From Aquibium oceanicum (lineage in GTDB: Bacteria; Pseudomonadota; Alphaproteobacteria; Rhizobiales; Rhizobiaceae), in the NCBI RefSeq assembly GCF_001889605.1, contig NZ_CP018171.1:3990501-4054500 (forward strand): DNA of 64,000 nt, in the 5' to 3' direction. The stretch's first letter is position 1. Every line of letters begins with the position of its first letter. The notes under the pieces were generated by a model that saw nothing but the letters and a program-made list of their open reading frames with translations, was not told where the DNA came from and ran no database searches. The position numbers were made by a program, and so were the translations under genes. Positions 8,522 to 18,709 of this stretch are shown in pieces.

Positions 8522-10348
8522 ATGACCGCCAGCAGAGCGATCGAAGCCATCACCGAGCGTATCCGCGAACGCTCGAAACCGCACCGGGAGACCTATCTCG
8601 CCCGTATCGAGGAGGCTGCCGGCCAGGGCGTGAACCGGTCGGTTCTCTCCTGCGGCAATCTCGCCCACGGCTTCGCGGCGTGCGGCGCGGGCGACAAGGC
8701 CGCCCTATCGGGCGACCGGATCGCCAATGTCGGCATCATCACCTCCTACAACGACATGCTGTCGGCACATCAGCCGTTCGAGAACTTCCCAGCGCTGATC
8801 AAACAGGCCGCCAAAGAGGCGGGCGGCGTCGCGCAGGTCGCCGGGGGCGTGCCGGCCATGTGCGACGGTGTCACGCAGGGCCAGCCGGGCATGGAACTGT
8901 CGCTGTTCTCGCGCGACGTCATCGCAATGGCGACGGCGGTCGGGCTGACACACAACATGTTCGACGCCGCCGTCTATCTCGGCGTCTGCGACAAGATCGT
9001 GCCTGGACTTATGATCGGCGCGCTGACCTTCGGCCACCTGCCAGCGGTGTTCATCCCGGCCGGCCCCATGACGTCCGGCTTGCCCAACGACGAAAAAGCG
9101 AAGACGCGCCAGCTCTACGCCGAAGGAAAGATCGGCCGCCCCGAGCTGCTCGAGGCGGAATCGAAGTCTTACCACGGCCCCGGTACCTGCACCTTCTACG
9201 GCACCGCGAACTCCAACCAGATGCTGATGGAGATCATGGGCCTTCACACGCCCGGCGCCTCCTTCGTCAATCCCGGCACGCCGCTCCGCGACGCGCTGAC
9301 GAAGGAAGCGGCCAGGCGCGCGCTGGAGATCACGGCCCTCGGCAACGACTACCGTCCAGTCGGCCGCATGATCGACGAGCGTTCATTCGTCAACGGCGTG
9401 GTCGGGCTGCACGCCACCGGCGGATCGACGAACCACACGATCCACCTGATCGCCATGGCCGCCGCCGCCGGCATCGCGCTGACCTGGCAGGACATCTCCG
9501 ACATCTCCGACCACGTGCCGCTCCTGGCGCGCGTCTATCCCAACGGCCTTGCCGACGTGAACCATTTCCATGCCGCCGGCGGTCTCGGTTTCCTGATCCG
9601 CGAACTGCTCGATGCGGGCATCCTGCACGAGGACGTCGAGACTATCTGGGGCCACGGCCTGCGGCCCTATGCCGTCGAGGCGAAGCTCGCGCCGGACGGC
9701 AGCGTCCACCGCGATCCCGCGCCGGAAACGAGCGGGGACGAGAAAGTGCTGGTGCCGTTCCCGAAGGCGTTCCAGCCAACCGGCGGGCTGAAGGTGCTGC
9801 AAGGCAACATGGGCCACGCCATCATCAAGACCTCGGCCGTGAAGCCCGAACGTCGCGTCATCGAGGCGCCTGCCATCGTTTTCGACAGCCAGGAAGGCCT
9901 CAACGCCGCCTTCAAGGCGGGGGAACTCGACCGGGACTTCGTCGCGATCGTGCGGTTTCAGGGGCCGAAGGCCAACGGCATGCCGGAACTGCACCAGCTG
10001 ACGACCGTGTTGGGCGTGCTTCAGGACAGGGGCTACAAGGTGGCGCTCGTCACCGACGGCCGCATGTCGGGCGCCAGCGGCAAAGTGCCGGCGGCGATCC
10101 ACGTTACGCCGGAAGCGGTCGAGGGCGGGGTCATCGGGAAGATCCAGAACGGCGACGTGGTGCGCGTCGATGGCGAAGCGGGCACTCTACAGGTCCTGGT
10201 CGATGACGCGGAAATCTCCGCCCGTCCCGCACCCCTCCCCGATCTGACGGCAAATGGCTACGGCTTCGGACGCGAACTTTTCGCAGGCTTCCGCGCGCTC
10301 GCATCGCGTGCCGACCAGGGTGCCGGCGCGTTCGGCCAGGCGGCCTGA
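8522..10348 (+). CDS. edd: Phosphogluconate dehydratase (Entner-Doudoroff)
   Basis: Converts 6-phosphogluconate to 2-keto-3-deoxy-6-phosphogluconate. A 608-residue member of the ILVD/EDD dehydratase family, which uses an iron-sulfur cluster; Cys residues sit in [13 protein letters not shown] and LGVCDK and in the [14 protein letters not shown] region, as expected. The C-terminal part contains [18 protein letters not shown]. The next step, KDPG aldolase (eda), is not in this window. Third gene of zwf-pgl-edd. Confidence 0.98.
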   Translation: MTASRAIEAITERIRERSKPHRETYLARIEEAAGQGVNRSVLSCGNLAHGFAACGAGDKAALSGDRIANVGIITSYNDMLSAHQPFENFPALIKQAAKEAGGVAQVAGGVPAMCDGVTQGQPGMELSLFSRDVIAMATAVGLTHNMFDAAVYLGVCDKIVPGLMIGALTFGHLPAVFIPAGPMTSGLPNDEKAKTRQLYAEGKIGRPELLEAESKSYHGPGTCTFYGTANSNQMLMEIMGLHTPGASFVNPGTPLRDALTKEAARRALEITALGNDYRPVGRMIDERSFVNGVVGLHATGGSTNHTIHLIAMAAAAGIALTWQDISDISDHVPLLARVYPNGLADVNHFHAAGGLGFLIRELLDAGILHEDVETIWGHGLRPYAVEAKLAPDGSVHRDPAPETSGDEKVLVPFPKAFQPTGGLKVLQGNMGHAIIKTSAVKPERRVIEAPAIVFDSQEGLNAAFKAGELDRDFVAIVRFQGPKANGMPELHQLTTVLGVLQDRGYKVALVTDGRMSGASGKVPAAIHVTPEAVEGGVIGKIQNGDVVRVDGEAGTLQVLVDDAEISARPAPLPDLTANGYGFGRELFAGFRALASRADQGAGAFGQAA

Positions 10349-10434
10349 ACCATCGGCCGCTCGGCGCCTGGGCGATGCTGCGGCCCGGAAACCTCGTTGA
10401 CGGAATAGCGGTTTCGGGCCTACTACCCCGCGCC

Positions 10435-10617
10435 ATGGAAAAGATCGCGCTTCCGCTTCTGTTCTCCGCCCTGCTCCTGTCGGCATGCGCCGCCGGGTCG
10501 CCCTATCGCGTGGAAGCGCGCGACCCGGGTGCGGCCGGCCAGGAACAGGACATCAACACGCTGTTGCGGCAGGTCAAGCGCGAGCGCCAGGTCAACGACA
10601 CCCGCAGCGGCATGTAA
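10435..10617 (+). CDS. Small lipoprotein
   Basis: A 60-residue protein with a short hydrophobic leader and the lipobox LLSAC, so the mature lipoprotein should begin at Cys18 and be anchored in a membrane. The rest is polar and charged with a predicted short helix (INTLLRQVKRERQV). The ATG after the leader-free upstream stretch is the only start that gives a sensible signal peptide. It lies 86 bases after edd on the same strand but has no evident link to sugar metabolism. No family is recognised. Confidence 0.7.
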   Translation: MEKIALPLLFSALLLSACAAGSPYRVEARDPGAAGQEQDINTLLRQVKRERQVNDTRSGM

Positions 10618-10645
10618 TCGGACCGATCCGGACGCAGGGTAGATT

Positions 10646-11608
10646 TCAGTAGGTGGTGCGGCGTTCCTCGCTCGGCGGCCGGCCGAACTGGATGCGGTAA
10701 CTCTGCGCGAAATAGGAATGCGACGTGAAGCCCGTCGCGATGGCCACGTCCAGGATCGGCATGTTGGTCTGCCGCAGCAGTTCGCGGGCCCGCTCCAGTC
10801 TGAGCCGCATGTAGTAGCGTCCGGGCGTCATGTTGAGATGGCGCAGGAACAGCCGCTCCACCTGCCGCACAGACAGGCCGGCCGATTTGGCGAGTTGCAC
10901 GGCCGAGAACGGCTCGTCGAGACTGTCGGCCATCAGCGCGACAATCTTCTTCAGTTTCTCGGACTTGCCGGTGAGATCGCGCTCGGGACCGACCCTCTGG
11001 CGGTCGGTGGTGCCGCGAATGCGCTCGTGGTGGAACTGGTTGGCAACCTCGTTGGCGACGTTTGCGCCGAAATCGGCGCGCACGATCTCCAGCATAAGGT
11101 CGATCGACGTCGTCCCGCCGGCGCAGGTGTAGCGCTTGCGGTCGATCTCGTAGACGTTGCCCGTGCATTCGATATCTGGAAACCGCTCCTGGAACCCGGC
11201 GCGGTTCTCCCAGTGGATGGTGCAGCGGTAGCCTTCGAGTTGTCCCGCCTCGGCGAGCAGGTGCGAGCCGACCGACAGCGCGCCCAGCGCCCCGCCGCGG
11301 CGGCCCCACGACCGCAACGCACCCAGGACCTTGCTCTTGCCGGGGAATTCGAGCGCGAGGCCGACGCAGACGAACAGGATATCGGCCGGAGGCATGTCCG
11401 CGACCGCGTAGTCGACCTTCAGAGGCAATCCGTTCGATGCCATGACAGACTCGCCGTCTGCCGAGATCGTCTTCCAGGCATAGTAGTCGCGGCCGACCAG
11501 CCTGTTGGCCGACCGGAACGTGTCGATCGCCGCCGACAGGGAGAACATCGAAAACTTGTCGACCAGCAGGAAGGCGAACTGTCGGACAGGCGGGACGGTA
11601 TCGGACAT
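10646..11608 (-). CDS. GlxA-family AraC-type transcriptional regulator
   Basis: A 320-residue regulator with an N-terminal DJ-1/PfpI-like (class I glutamine-amidotransferase-like) sensing domain, about 8-190, and a C-terminal AraC helix-turn-helix pair, about 220-315. The latter includes the SAGLSVRQVERLF and DVAIATGFTSHSYFAQSYR signatures. Regulators of this type often control choline, glycine betaine, carnitine or arginine catabolism; no such genes are adjacent, so the target is unknown. A TTG 12 codons upstream would extend the protein, but the ATG matches the usual family start. It is convergent with the small lipoprotein gene. Confidence 0.9.
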   Translation of the reverse strand: MSDTVPPVRQFAFLLVDKFSMFSLSAAIDTFRSANRLVGRDYYAWKTISADGESVMASNGLPLKVDYAVADMPPADILFVCVGLALEFPGKSKVLGALRSWGRRGGALGALSVGSHLLAEAGQLEGYRCTIHWENRAGFQERFPDIECTGNVYEIDRKRYTCAGGTTSIDLMLEIVRADFGANVANEVANQFHHERIRGTTDRQRVGPERDLTGKSEKLKKIVALMADSLDEPFSAVQLAKSAGLSVRQVERLFLRHLNMTPGRYYMRLRLERARELLRQTNMPILDVAIATGFTSHSYFAQSYRIQFGRPPSEERRTTY

Positions 11609-11669
11609 GGATGTCGTTTCTACAGGAAGTGGCGCGCACGGCAAAGGATGCCGCGCGATGCCCTCGGGT

Positions 11670-12569
11670 TCAGAAACGCGGCGGCTCCTTGCCGGCCCTG
11701 CGGCAGGCCGATACCAGCGTGTTCGCCATCAGCATGGCGATGGTCATGGGACCGACACCGCCCGGCACCGGCGTGATGGCACCCGCGACCTTCTCGGCCT
11801 CAGCGAATTCCACGTCGCCGACGAGCCGCGACTTGCCCTCTCCGCGCTCGGGCGCGTCGATCCGATTGATCCCGACGTCGATGACGGTGGCGCCAGGCTT
11901 GACCCAGTCGCCCTTGACCATCTCCGGCCGGCCGACCGCGGCAACGAGAATGTCCGCTGTCCGGCATAGCCCAGGCAGGTCCTTGGTGCGGCTGTGCGCG
12001 ATCGTCACGGTACAGTTTGCGGCAAGCAGCAGGTTGGCCATCGGCTTGCCGACGATGTTGGACCGTCCGACAACGACGGCGCTCAAACCCGACAGGTCGC
12101 GGCCCCGCACCCGCTCCACGAGCAGCATCGAGCCGGCCGGAGTACAAGGTACGAAGGCGGTGGACGTTTCGCCGGTGCCGAGCTTGCCGACGTTGATGAA
12201 GTGGAACCCGTCGACATCCTTGTCGGGCGAGATCGTCTGGATGACGCGGCCCGAATCGATGTGGCCGGGCAGCGGGAGTTGCACGAGGATGCCGTGTATC
12301 GCCGGGTCCTCGTTGAGCGTGCCGATCAGCGCCAGCAGGTCGGTTTCGGAGGTGTCTTCCGCCAAGGTGTGCTTGACGGAGTGGAAGCCGCACTCCTTGG
12401 CCTTGCGCGACTTGGAATTGACGTAGACCTGGCTCGCCGGATCCTCGCCGACGATGACGACGGCAATTCCCGGCGTGACACCGGTTTCGGCGATGAGCTT
12501 GTCCGCTTCCTCCTTGACCGAAGCCAGGACCTCTTCGGCGACCTTCTTTCCGTCGATCACGTCCGCCAT
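11670..12569 (-). CDS. folD: Bifunctional methylenetetrahydrofolate dehydrogenase/cyclohydrolase
   Basis: Interconverts 5,10-methylene- and 10-formyl-tetrahydrofolate in the cytoplasm, using NADP. The protein has 299 residues with the YVNSK motif (Tyr49, Lys53), QLPLPGH at 97-103, DVDGFH at 118-123, the NADP site GRSNIVGKP and the closing [10 protein letters not shown]. The ATG is preceded by GGGGAG at 6 bases. The open frame extends upstream into the next gene without any better start. Monocistronic by appearance. Confidence 0.97.
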   Translation of the reverse strand: MADVIDGKKVAEEVLASVKEEADKLIAETGVTPGIAVVIVGEDPASQVYVNSKSRKAKECGFHSVKHTLAEDTSETDLLALIGTLNEDPAIHGILVQLPLPGHIDSGRVIQTISPDKDVDGFHFINVGKLGTGETSTAFVPCTPAGSMLLVERVRGRDLSGLSAVVVGRSNIVGKPMANLLLAANCTVTIAHSRTKDLPGLCRTADILVAAVGRPEMVKGDWVKPGATVIDVGINRIDAPERGEGKSRLVGDVEFAEAEKVAGAITPVPGGVGPMTIAMLMANTLVSACRRAGKEPPRF

Positions 12570-12681
12570 GCGAAACTCCCCGTACTCGCTTTGAATGCGG
12601 GGAGCCTTATCCGACATTTCGTCCCGCGATAAGCGCGACAATGCGCCGTCCGGTGCCGTAAACCCGAAAGGCTTTTCGGAC

Positions 12682-15420
12682 TTAGAGGAAGCGCCGGCGT
12701 CCCCTGTTCTCGGCCAGTTCGCGCAGCGCCTCGCGGAATTCGCGCAGGCTTTCGCGTATCTCGTTGATGGCGGTGCTGTCGGCGCTTGCCGCCTGCCTGC
12801 CTTCTGCCTGATGAGCGGTCGTTTCCCGCTGGGCCGGTACCTCCTCGAGCGAGGGACGCGGATACTGCGCCTGGTTGTAGCCGCCCTGTGCGTATGGAGC
12901 GGGGCCGAACCCCTGCCGCGGATCGGCGCCGGGATATCCGTAGCCGCCCGGAGCGCCCTGCGGGGCGGGCTGCCAGTACGGACCCGCCACCGGCTGCTGG
13001 CCGTATCCCATAGGCATGGGCGGATAGGCGCCCTGACCCGGATAACCGCCCGGACCCCTGTTGTCGGCATAGGGAGAGTGTTGAGGCCCCTGCTGCGGAT
13101 AGGACTGGAACGGAGCCTGCCCGTATGCCGGCGCCGCCCCATAGGGCGCGTACTGGCGTCCGGGATGGTCCGGCTGCTCTCCGCCATGCCCGAAAGCGTC
13201 CGGGCCATACTGACGCTGGTCGTGCCAGGCGGGTCCAGGCTGCTGATGGCCCGGCGCGTAGCCGCTCTGCGCGGATGGATGCTCGGCCTGCTGGGGGGCG
13301 GCCCAGGGGTTCTGTGGTTTCGTGTGGTACATGTCTGCCTCCTCGGCGGTGCTGGCCGATTCACCGGCCTGGTTTTCCTCGTACGCTTCACTCGGCATTC
13401 CGGTACTCTGGTAGGCGCCGACGCTCGCTTCGCCAATCCTATGCGAGTCCGGCTGCGGCGCGGTTGAACCCGACCATTCTTCGTGATCGGGCACGGGCGT
13501 CGCCGTGGCGGCCTGTCGCCGCAGCGGCTGGGGCGTGGACACGTCGCCCCCGCGCGCTCTCGGCGAACGGCCCTGCGAATACATGTCGTCCCGCAAGCTC
13601 TCGAACGTGCCGCGCCCGATGCCGAACAGCACACCGAGCCCGAGCCCGAGGAATGCGCCGAAGATGGTCATCGAGGCGCGCGACATGCTCGAAGGCTGCA
13701 GCGGCGGCGTCGCCGCCGAAATGACGCTGATGTTCGCGGTATTCATGCCCTTCTGCTCGCCGGTCTCGCGTGCCCTCAGGAGAAAGGCCTCGTATACCGC
13801 GCGCTTGGCCGAGGCCTCGCGTTCGAGCTCGCGCAAGGTGACCAGTTCGCCGCTGAGATTGGCCTGCCGTGCTTTCAGCTGGGCAAGCCGGGAGGCGAGT
13901 TCCTGTTCGAGCTGCACCGCGCGGCGAAGCTCCACCTGGATGGAGGACGCGACGAGCCGGAGCTCCTGCTCGATGCGCTGCCGCGCCGCCCCGACCTGCT
14001 CCTCGATGGCGACCCGCTCGGGATGCCGCGGCCCGAGCCGCGCGGAGATGCGATCGGCATCCTGGCGCAGCAGCGAATACTGCGTGCGCATCTCGGTCAG
14101 CACCGGCGAACTCATCTGCTCCGGCAGATTGCCGGCAAGCACGGCGTCGACCGTCAGATCGCGCGTGGAATCCGCACGAGCCTGAAGCTCCAGCGTCCTC
14201 GCCCGGGCGATAGCCAGCTGGTCGTTGAGTTTGACGATCTCGTCGTCGGTGATGAGACGGCCCTGGGCATCGACGATGTCGTTCTCGGACTTGAACGCTT
14301 CGACCTTCCGTTCGGCCTCCTCGACGCTCCGGCGCAGTTCGGCGAGGCGCTGCGTCAGTTCGTCGGACGCGCGGCCGACAGTGCGGGACTGGATCGCGCC
14401 GTATTCGTCAAGGAACACTTCCGTCAGGGTATTGGCGATCAGCGCGGATTTGTCCGGCGATTCGGTCTGCACATAGATCTCGACCACAAAGGTCCTGCCA
14501 CCGCGCTGCACGTCCATCGACTTGGCGAGCGTTTCGACGGCCAGCGCCTTGCGGCGGATCGAAGGATCTGTGGTGTCTCCGCCCGAGAAGAGGATTTTCC
14601 GGATGTCGGGAATGTAGCGCCCGATCGTGCTCTCCTTGGTCCCGTTGAATTCCGGATCGTTAGCCAGTCCCAACCGGTCGACGACGGTGCTCAGCACGGA
14701 GCCGGAGGTCAGCACGCGCACCTGGTTCTCAACGATCGCCAGCGTGGCTTCGGTCGACAGACCTCCGCCCCCGGTGACCTCGTTGCCGACGATCTGGAGC
14801 TCGCGCGGATCGACAAGAAGCTCGGAGCCGGCGGTGTACTTCTTCGGTGTGGAGATCGCCAGCAAGGCGGCAAGGACCGCCCCTGCGATCGCCGCCCCCA
14901 CGATCAGGTAGCGCGACTTCCACACGCCATTCATGACCTTGACGGGATCGATCAGCGGTCGCCATTCGCGATCGCCGTCGGACGCGGAGTTCGGCGCACG
15001 CTCGTAGCGCTCGCGGTCTTGCGCCTCGAAACCGGTTTCCTGCCGGTGGCCGTGCCAGACGGGGGGAGCCGCGCTTGCAGCCGCGCGGGACGGACCCCGC
15101 GGCTTCTCCGCTTCATCGGCGCGCTGCTCGTCATTGCCGAAGATGTCGCGGAGTTCCCGTTCCTGCTCCCGGAATGGCTCGTCGTCCGGTTCGGTCCTCT
15201 CCGGCTCCTTCGACAAGGCATCAAGGAGCGGGCTCCTGGCCGCCTCGCGGCGGGATCGGGCGAGACGGTGTCGCTCCGCCGCATAGCTCTTCCAGTCGAC
15301 CGGTTCGGCTTCCCGGCTTTCCGGCCGAGCCGAATCCCCGCGTTCCCCCGAGCGTGCGCTCACGAGACTGAGGAGCGAGCCCTTTCTCGCTGGCAGGTCG
15401 CGGCTTTCTGATTCCGACAT
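12682..15420 (-). CDS. Wzz/GumC-type polysaccharide co-polymerase with Tyr/Pro/Gly/Gln-rich tail
   Basis: An inner-membrane chain-length/export protein of 912 residues. An acidic and basic N-terminal cytoplasmic region (1-165) is followed by TM1 (about 171-189), a Wzz domain starting at [11 protein letters not shown], a long periplasmic coiled coil (about 350-560), the GNVR-like region and TM2 (about 584-603). It then has a cytoplasmic tail of about 310 residues. Residues about 698-858 are low complexity with about 17 tyrosines in P/G/Q/A context, and a final charged helix lies at 884-908. There is no BY-kinase domain or Walker motif. An ATG 17 codons upstream is equally possible; neither has a convincing Shine-Dalgarno. 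It is divergent from the flippase gene and probably acts with it and the Wzy protein. Confidence 0.9.
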   Translation of the reverse strand: MSESESRDLPARKGSLLSLVSARSGERGDSARPESREAEPVDWKSYAAERHRLARSRREAARSPLLDALSKEPERTEPDDEPFREQERELRDIFGNDEQRADEAEKPRGPSRAAASAAPPVWHGHRQETGFEAQDRERYERAPNSASDGDREWRPLIDPVKVMNGVWKSRYLIVGAAIAGAVLAALLAISTPKKYTAGSELLVDPRELQIVGNEVTGGGGLSTEATLAIVENQVRVLTSGSVLSTVVDRLGLANDPEFNGTKESTIGRYIPDIRKILFSGGDTTDPSIRRKALAVETLAKSMDVQRGGRTFVVEIYVQTESPDKSALIANTLTEVFLDEYGAIQSRTVGRASDELTQRLAELRRSVEEAERKVEAFKSENDIVDAQGRLITDDEIVKLNDQLAIARARTLELQARADSTRDLTVDAVLAGNLPEQMSSPVLTEMRTQYSLLRQDADRISARLGPRHPERVAIEEQVGAARQRIEQELRLVASSIQVELRRAVQLEQELASRLAQLKARQANLSGELVTLRELEREASAKRAVYEAFLLRARETGEQKGMNTANISVISAATPPLQPSSMSRASMTIFGAFLGLGLGVLFGIGRGTFESLRDDMYSQGRSPRARGGDVSTPQPLRRQAATATPVPDHEEWSGSTAPQPDSHRIGEASVGAYQSTGMPSEAYEENQAGESASTAEEADMYHTKPQNPWAAPQQAEHPSAQSGYAPGHQQPGPAWHDQRQYGPDAFGHGGEQPDHPGRQYAPYGAAPAYGQAPFQSYPQQGPQHSPYADNRGPGGYPGQGAYPPMPMGYGQQPVAGPYWQPAPQGAPGGYGYPGADPRQGFGPAPYAQGGYNQAQYPRPSLEEVPAQRETTAHQAEGRQAASADSTAINEIRESLREFREALRELAENRGRRRFL

Positions 15421-15474
15421 GTTCCGCAGGTTCTTCAACGCTGTGACGCGACGACCGGGTCTGGGCGCCATTCG

Positions 15475-15489
15475 TTAAGCCACGCTAAA
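15475..15489. promoter_or_regulatory. TTAA-N7-TAAA element upstream of the co-polymerase gene
   Basis: TTAAGCCACGCTAAA lies in the divergent region between the co-polymerase and flippase genes; it differs from the TTAA-N7-TTAA box by one base. A TTAACCAT half site on the minus strand is at 15506-15513. The core TTAAGCCACGC recurs at 19926-19936 upstream of the GT4 gene. Confidence 0.35.
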
Positions 15490-15618
15490 GAGACGTGGAA
15501 AACAAATGGTTAATGAGCGTTAGCGATCGGTTGAAATTCGACCGCCTCGCCGAACGGGCCGTTAATGTTTCCCCGGTAGCTTGCCTTCAACCGAACGATC
15601 ATCGCTAGGACCCCGCTG

Positions 15619-16914
15619 ATGACATGGGTGGGCGGGCTTCCGCGCACGAACAGAATGAACCGCATGGTGGATTTCGCGCTCGCGAGGTCGGCCGTGCTGC
15701 GCGACTATGCCGCCGCGATCACGGGAACAGCCGGCCGTCTCGTCTTCTCGCTGTTTTATTTCGTCGCGCTGGCCAATTCGCTTACCATCGCCGAGTTCGG
15801 CCTGTTCGCCACTGCCTCGGCGGCGGGCGTGATGCTGTCGCGCATCCTGGGATTCGGCTTCATTTCGCCTCTTTACCGCATAGCGACCGTGAAGCCCTTG
15901 CTGCTCGGCGTCTTCACCGGCGGCTTCATTCTGATGTCGCTGCTGTCGCTGCCCGTGCTGGCGGCGGCGAGCTGGATCACCTACGCCATCTTCTTCTCCG
16001 GCCAGATGGCCCTGACATCTTTCGCGCTGGTGATCGTCGCCGAAACGCTCTTCTGGCGTCCGATCGAAGTGACGCTCATCGTCAACAACGGCATGAACCG
16101 GTTTGGCCGAGCCGCCACGCTGGCGATCCTGGCGACGTTCCTTCGAGCGGTGGCCGCGGTGGTGTTTTCTTTCTCGGCGGCACCGGGGCTGAACGAATGG
16201 CTGCTGTTCTATCTCGGGGCCAACGCTGTGGCGCTGCTGGTCGCCGCTATCTTCTTCTATCCCCGCCGCCGCATCCGGTTCCGGATGAACCTCTATTTCC
16301 GCAGGCTGCCCGACGCGATCTACGTGGCGGCGGCTGATGTGGTGTTCTACCTCCAGATGGAGCTGGACAAGCTCCTCGTGCTGGCCATCGGCGGCCCGCA
16401 ACTGGCCGGCATCTACGCCATCATCATGCGCCTGGTGGACCTGACGGCAATCCCGATCCGCACGTTCACGATGATGCTCATCCAGAAGATGATGCGCGCC
16501 CGCGACATGCTCGGCAGCCTCAAGATACGGCTGGGAATCGAGGCCGGCGTGTTCGTGATTTCCACACTAGGTCTTCTCGGACTGGCGGGGCTTCTCTACT
16601 TCTTCCCCAACCTGCTCGGCCGCAACGTCGCGGAGGCCGCTCCGTTGCTCATCCTGGTGCTCTGCGTTCCGGGCCTGCGCAATCTCGTCGAATACCAGGC
16701 CGAACTCCTGTTCGCGCGCGGCCAGACCTTCTTGCGATCGCTCAATCTGACCCTTCTGGCCGGAATGAAGGGTCTGTTTCTGGCTTCGCTGCTCTTCTGG
16801 TCGCGCGACACGAGCCAGATGCTCGTCATGCTGAACCTGGCGTTCCTCGCGCTTTACCTCGCCTCCGCCGCGCTGACGTACTCGGCGATGAGACTGCCAG
16901 CAAAGCGCTTCTGA
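15619..16914 (+). CDS. Wzx-like polysaccharide flippase (MOP superfamily)
   Basis: An inner-membrane protein of 431 residues with about 12 hydrophobic segments, including AGRLVFSLFYFVALANSL near the start. The pattern of helices and the polar, Arg-rich loop around 208-225 match Wzx/RfbX-type flippases, which move lipid-linked oligosaccharides across the membrane. It faces the co-polymerase gene across a 198-base divergent region and ends 84 bases from the convergent DUF6492 gene. AGGA precedes the ATG by 10 bases. The sugar substrate is unknown. Confidence 0.85.
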   Translation: MTWVGGLPRTNRMNRMVDFALARSAVLRDYAAAITGTAGRLVFSLFYFVALANSLTIAEFGLFATASAAGVMLSRILGFGFISPLYRIATVKPLLLGVFTGGFILMSLLSLPVLAAASWITYAIFFSGQMALTSFALVIVAETLFWRPIEVTLIVNNGMNRFGRAATLAILATFLRAVAAVVFSFSAAPGLNEWLLFYLGANAVALLVAAIFFYPRRRIRFRMNLYFRRLPDAIYVAAADVVFYLQMELDKLLVLAIGGPQLAGIYAIIMRLVDLTAIPIRTFTMMLIQKMMRARDMLGSLKIRLGIEAGVFVISTLGLLGLAGLLYFFPNLLGRNVAEAAPLLILVLCVPGLRNLVEYQAELLFARGQTFLRSLNLTLLAGMKGLFLASLLFWSRDTSQMLVMLNLAFLALYLASAALTYSAMRLPAKRF

Positions 16915-16998
16915 CGGCATTGGAAGCCGCGCCCACCGCCGTCAGGCGATGGCGGTACCTCTCGTGACTATGGCTGAAACTGAAGACCTAATGAAGCG

Positions 16999-17913
16999 TC
17001 AGTAAGCTTCGGCAACCAGCCGCCTCACGCGGCCGATGTCCATCCCGATGAAGGACTGGAGCCCGATCGCGACCTGGTGCGGCGACATGCCGTCGACGAA
17101 GGCGCGAAAATTCTCGTCGGAGAGCGCCGGCCCCCGCCAGTAGATCCGGCAGAGTTCGTCCTGCGTCGTAAAATGGCCGCGACCCTGCAGGACTTCGTCC
17201 GCGTAACGGCCGTAGATCATGCATTCGGAGAATTTGCGGGCCGAGCCGATGGCTTCCACCCAATGGCGGCCGCTCATCTGCTCGATCCTCTCGCACATGC
17301 CGATGATGGCGTCCCGGCGCCAGGCGATCAGGGTCGCGATGTAGTCGTGCGGGGAGAATGCGGGCGCCTCGATGCCGAGGATTTGGCCCGCATGACGGGA
17401 CCATTGGTTCTGCTCGCTGTCCAGATCGTCCGGGACGGCGTTTTCGCGGCGGAACAGCCTCAGGTCGCCGTCGCGCCAGAAGACCGAACAGTCGAAGTCC
17501 TTGAGGATGACGACGTCGGAATCGCAGTAGACGAGGCCGTCCTCCTGCGCGTGCATGGCTATTCCGATCCGCCGAAGCTGCTGCACGTGCCAGCCGCGGA
17601 GCGGCATGGTGCGCGTGCTGAGCCAGATCCGGCGTCGGAAAAGACTGGTGGGGTCCTTGAACGAGCGCAGCCAGCGCGGCAGCAGATCCCGCTCGTCGAT
17701 CACGGTCCGCTTCGACGATTCGAGCTGCCGGAACAGCGTCACGTCCGAATGTTCCACGAGGATGTAGTGTCTGGAAAAGCCGGAGACGTGGCGGTCGATG
17801 GATTCGCAGAGCAGCTTGCAGCGTTCGAAGTCCGGCGCATAACTCGCCGTCACGATGGAGGAACTCCCGACGGACTTGATGTCCTCGGTCGCAGCCGATG
17901 GGCGGACGATCAT
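16999..17913 (-). CDS. DUF6492 protein, probable glycosyltransferase-like
   Basis: A 304-residue cytoplasmic protein starting with SIVTASYAPDFERCKLLC (from about residue 18), the typical start of DUF6492 proteins, which are thought to be GT-A-like. The sequence VYCDSDVVIL (about 125-135) contains a DxD motif compatible with metal and nucleotide-sugar binding, as in galactosyl/glucosyl transferases. The ATG has GAGGGG upstream; a TTG 17 codons earlier is possible but less likely. It is the third gene of a minus-strand transcript after the GT4 and WecG-type transferases, 13 bases after the latter. A role in polysaccharide assembly is inferred from context. Confidence 0.72.
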   Translation of the reverse strand: MIVRPSAATEDIKSVGSSSIVTASYAPDFERCKLLCESIDRHVSGFSRHYILVEHSDVTLFRQLESSKRTVIDERDLLPRWLRSFKDPTSLFRRRIWLSTRTMPLRGWHVQQLRRIGIAMHAQEDGLVYCDSDVVILKDFDCSVFWRDGDLRLFRRENAVPDDLDSEQNQWSRHAGQILGIEAPAFSPHDYIATLIAWRRDAIIGMCERIEQMSGRHWVEAIGSARKFSECMIYGRYADEVLQGRGHFTTQDELCRIYWRGPALSDENFRAFVDGMSPHQVAIGLQSFIGMDIGRVRRLVAEAY

Positions 17914-17926
17914 GTTCACCGCCCCC

Positions 17927-18709
17927 TCACCGCCCGAGCAGCCTTTGCCGCACGATCCTGACAAGGAAGACTGGGTTCCCGATCATGTAGCGCCGCCAGA
18001 GGCGGGACGGCTCGAGGATCAACCGGAAGAGCCATTCGAGGCGGAACCGCCTGATCCAGCCTGGCGCACGCGGCACCGCTCCACTCATGAAATCCAGCAA
18101 GGCGCCGACCGCGAAAGCCAGCGTGCAGTGCTGATCCGTCAGGTGACGGTCGATCCACAATTCCTGTCGGGGCACGCCCATGGCGACCAGCAGGACGTCG
18201 GGGCGCAGTTGCCTCAACCGTTCGAGGATACCGCTCTCTTCACTGTCGGAGAAGAAGCCGTCGCTTACGACCACGATCTCGTGTTGCGGCAACATCTGCC
18301 GGAGCTTTTCAGCCGCGGCTTCGACGTTGCCGCGCGAAGCGCCAAGCAGACCGACCTTTGCCGGCGTGGCCAGCGCCTTGAGGAAAGCCGGGACGAAATC
18401 GGTGCCGTTGAGATTGGCGGGGAAGTTGGCCCCGTAGAGCATGCGTGATGCCATGTCGACGCCGACGCCATCCGGCAGCACCATGAAATCCCGCATCGCC
18501 GCGGCGTAGTGCGGATCGGCGGACGCTGAATTGGCGGCATGGGCATTGAGAAACCCGATCTTGGTGAACCGTCGCTCCCTGATGCGGCGTTCCAGCACGT
18601 CGATCGCCTCGCCCCAGGAAAAGGGGGCGACATCGACACCGAGGATGTTGCGCTTCTGCTGCGGCTCAGCAATCGGGGAGCCGAGGCGCTGGACACTTTG
18701 GATTGTCAT
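17927..18709 (-). CDS. WecG/TagA/CpsF-family glycosyltransferase
   Basis: A 260-residue GT26-family transferase. The motifs GFLNAHAANSA, LPDGVGVDM and GMGVPRQE-like VAMGVPRQELW are present, with the basic C-terminal membrane-associating helix (RRFRLEWLFRLILEPSRLWRR). Members transfer N-acetylmannosamine(uronic acid) or a related sugar to a lipid-linked acceptor such as undecaprenyl-PP-sugar. The start ATG overlaps the stop of the upstream GT4 gene by 4 bases, so the two are coupled. Which sugar is added cannot be told. Confidence 0.93.
   Translation of the reverse strand: MTIQSVQRLGSPIAEPQQKRNILGVDVAPFSWGEAIDVLERRIRERRFTKIGFLNAHAANSASADPHYAAAMRDFMVLPDGVGVDMASRMLYGANFPANLNGTDFVPAFLKALATPAKVGLLGASRGNVEAAAEKLRQMLPQHEIVVVSDGFFSDSEESGILERLRQLRPDVLLVAMGVPRQELWIDRHLTDQHCTLAFAVGALLDFMSGAVPRAPGWIRRFRLEWLFRLILEPSRLWRRYMIGNPVFLVRIVRQRLLGR

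Noticed and set aside
12570-13634. Upstream extension of the folD frame into the co-polymerase gene
   Set aside because: The part before MADVIDGKK is Arg/Pro-rich shadow sequence; folD has a proper ribosome site and start at 12569.
13483-15411. A 642-codon open frame opposite the co-polymerase gene
   Set aside because: Composition is that of a shadow frame (Arg/His/Asp/Gly-rich, no family), while the minus strand has clear Wzz domains.
16935-16956. ACCGCC/GGCGGT hairpin between the flippase and DUF6492 genes as a terminator
   Set aside because: Short stem, 10-base loop and no T-run on either strand.
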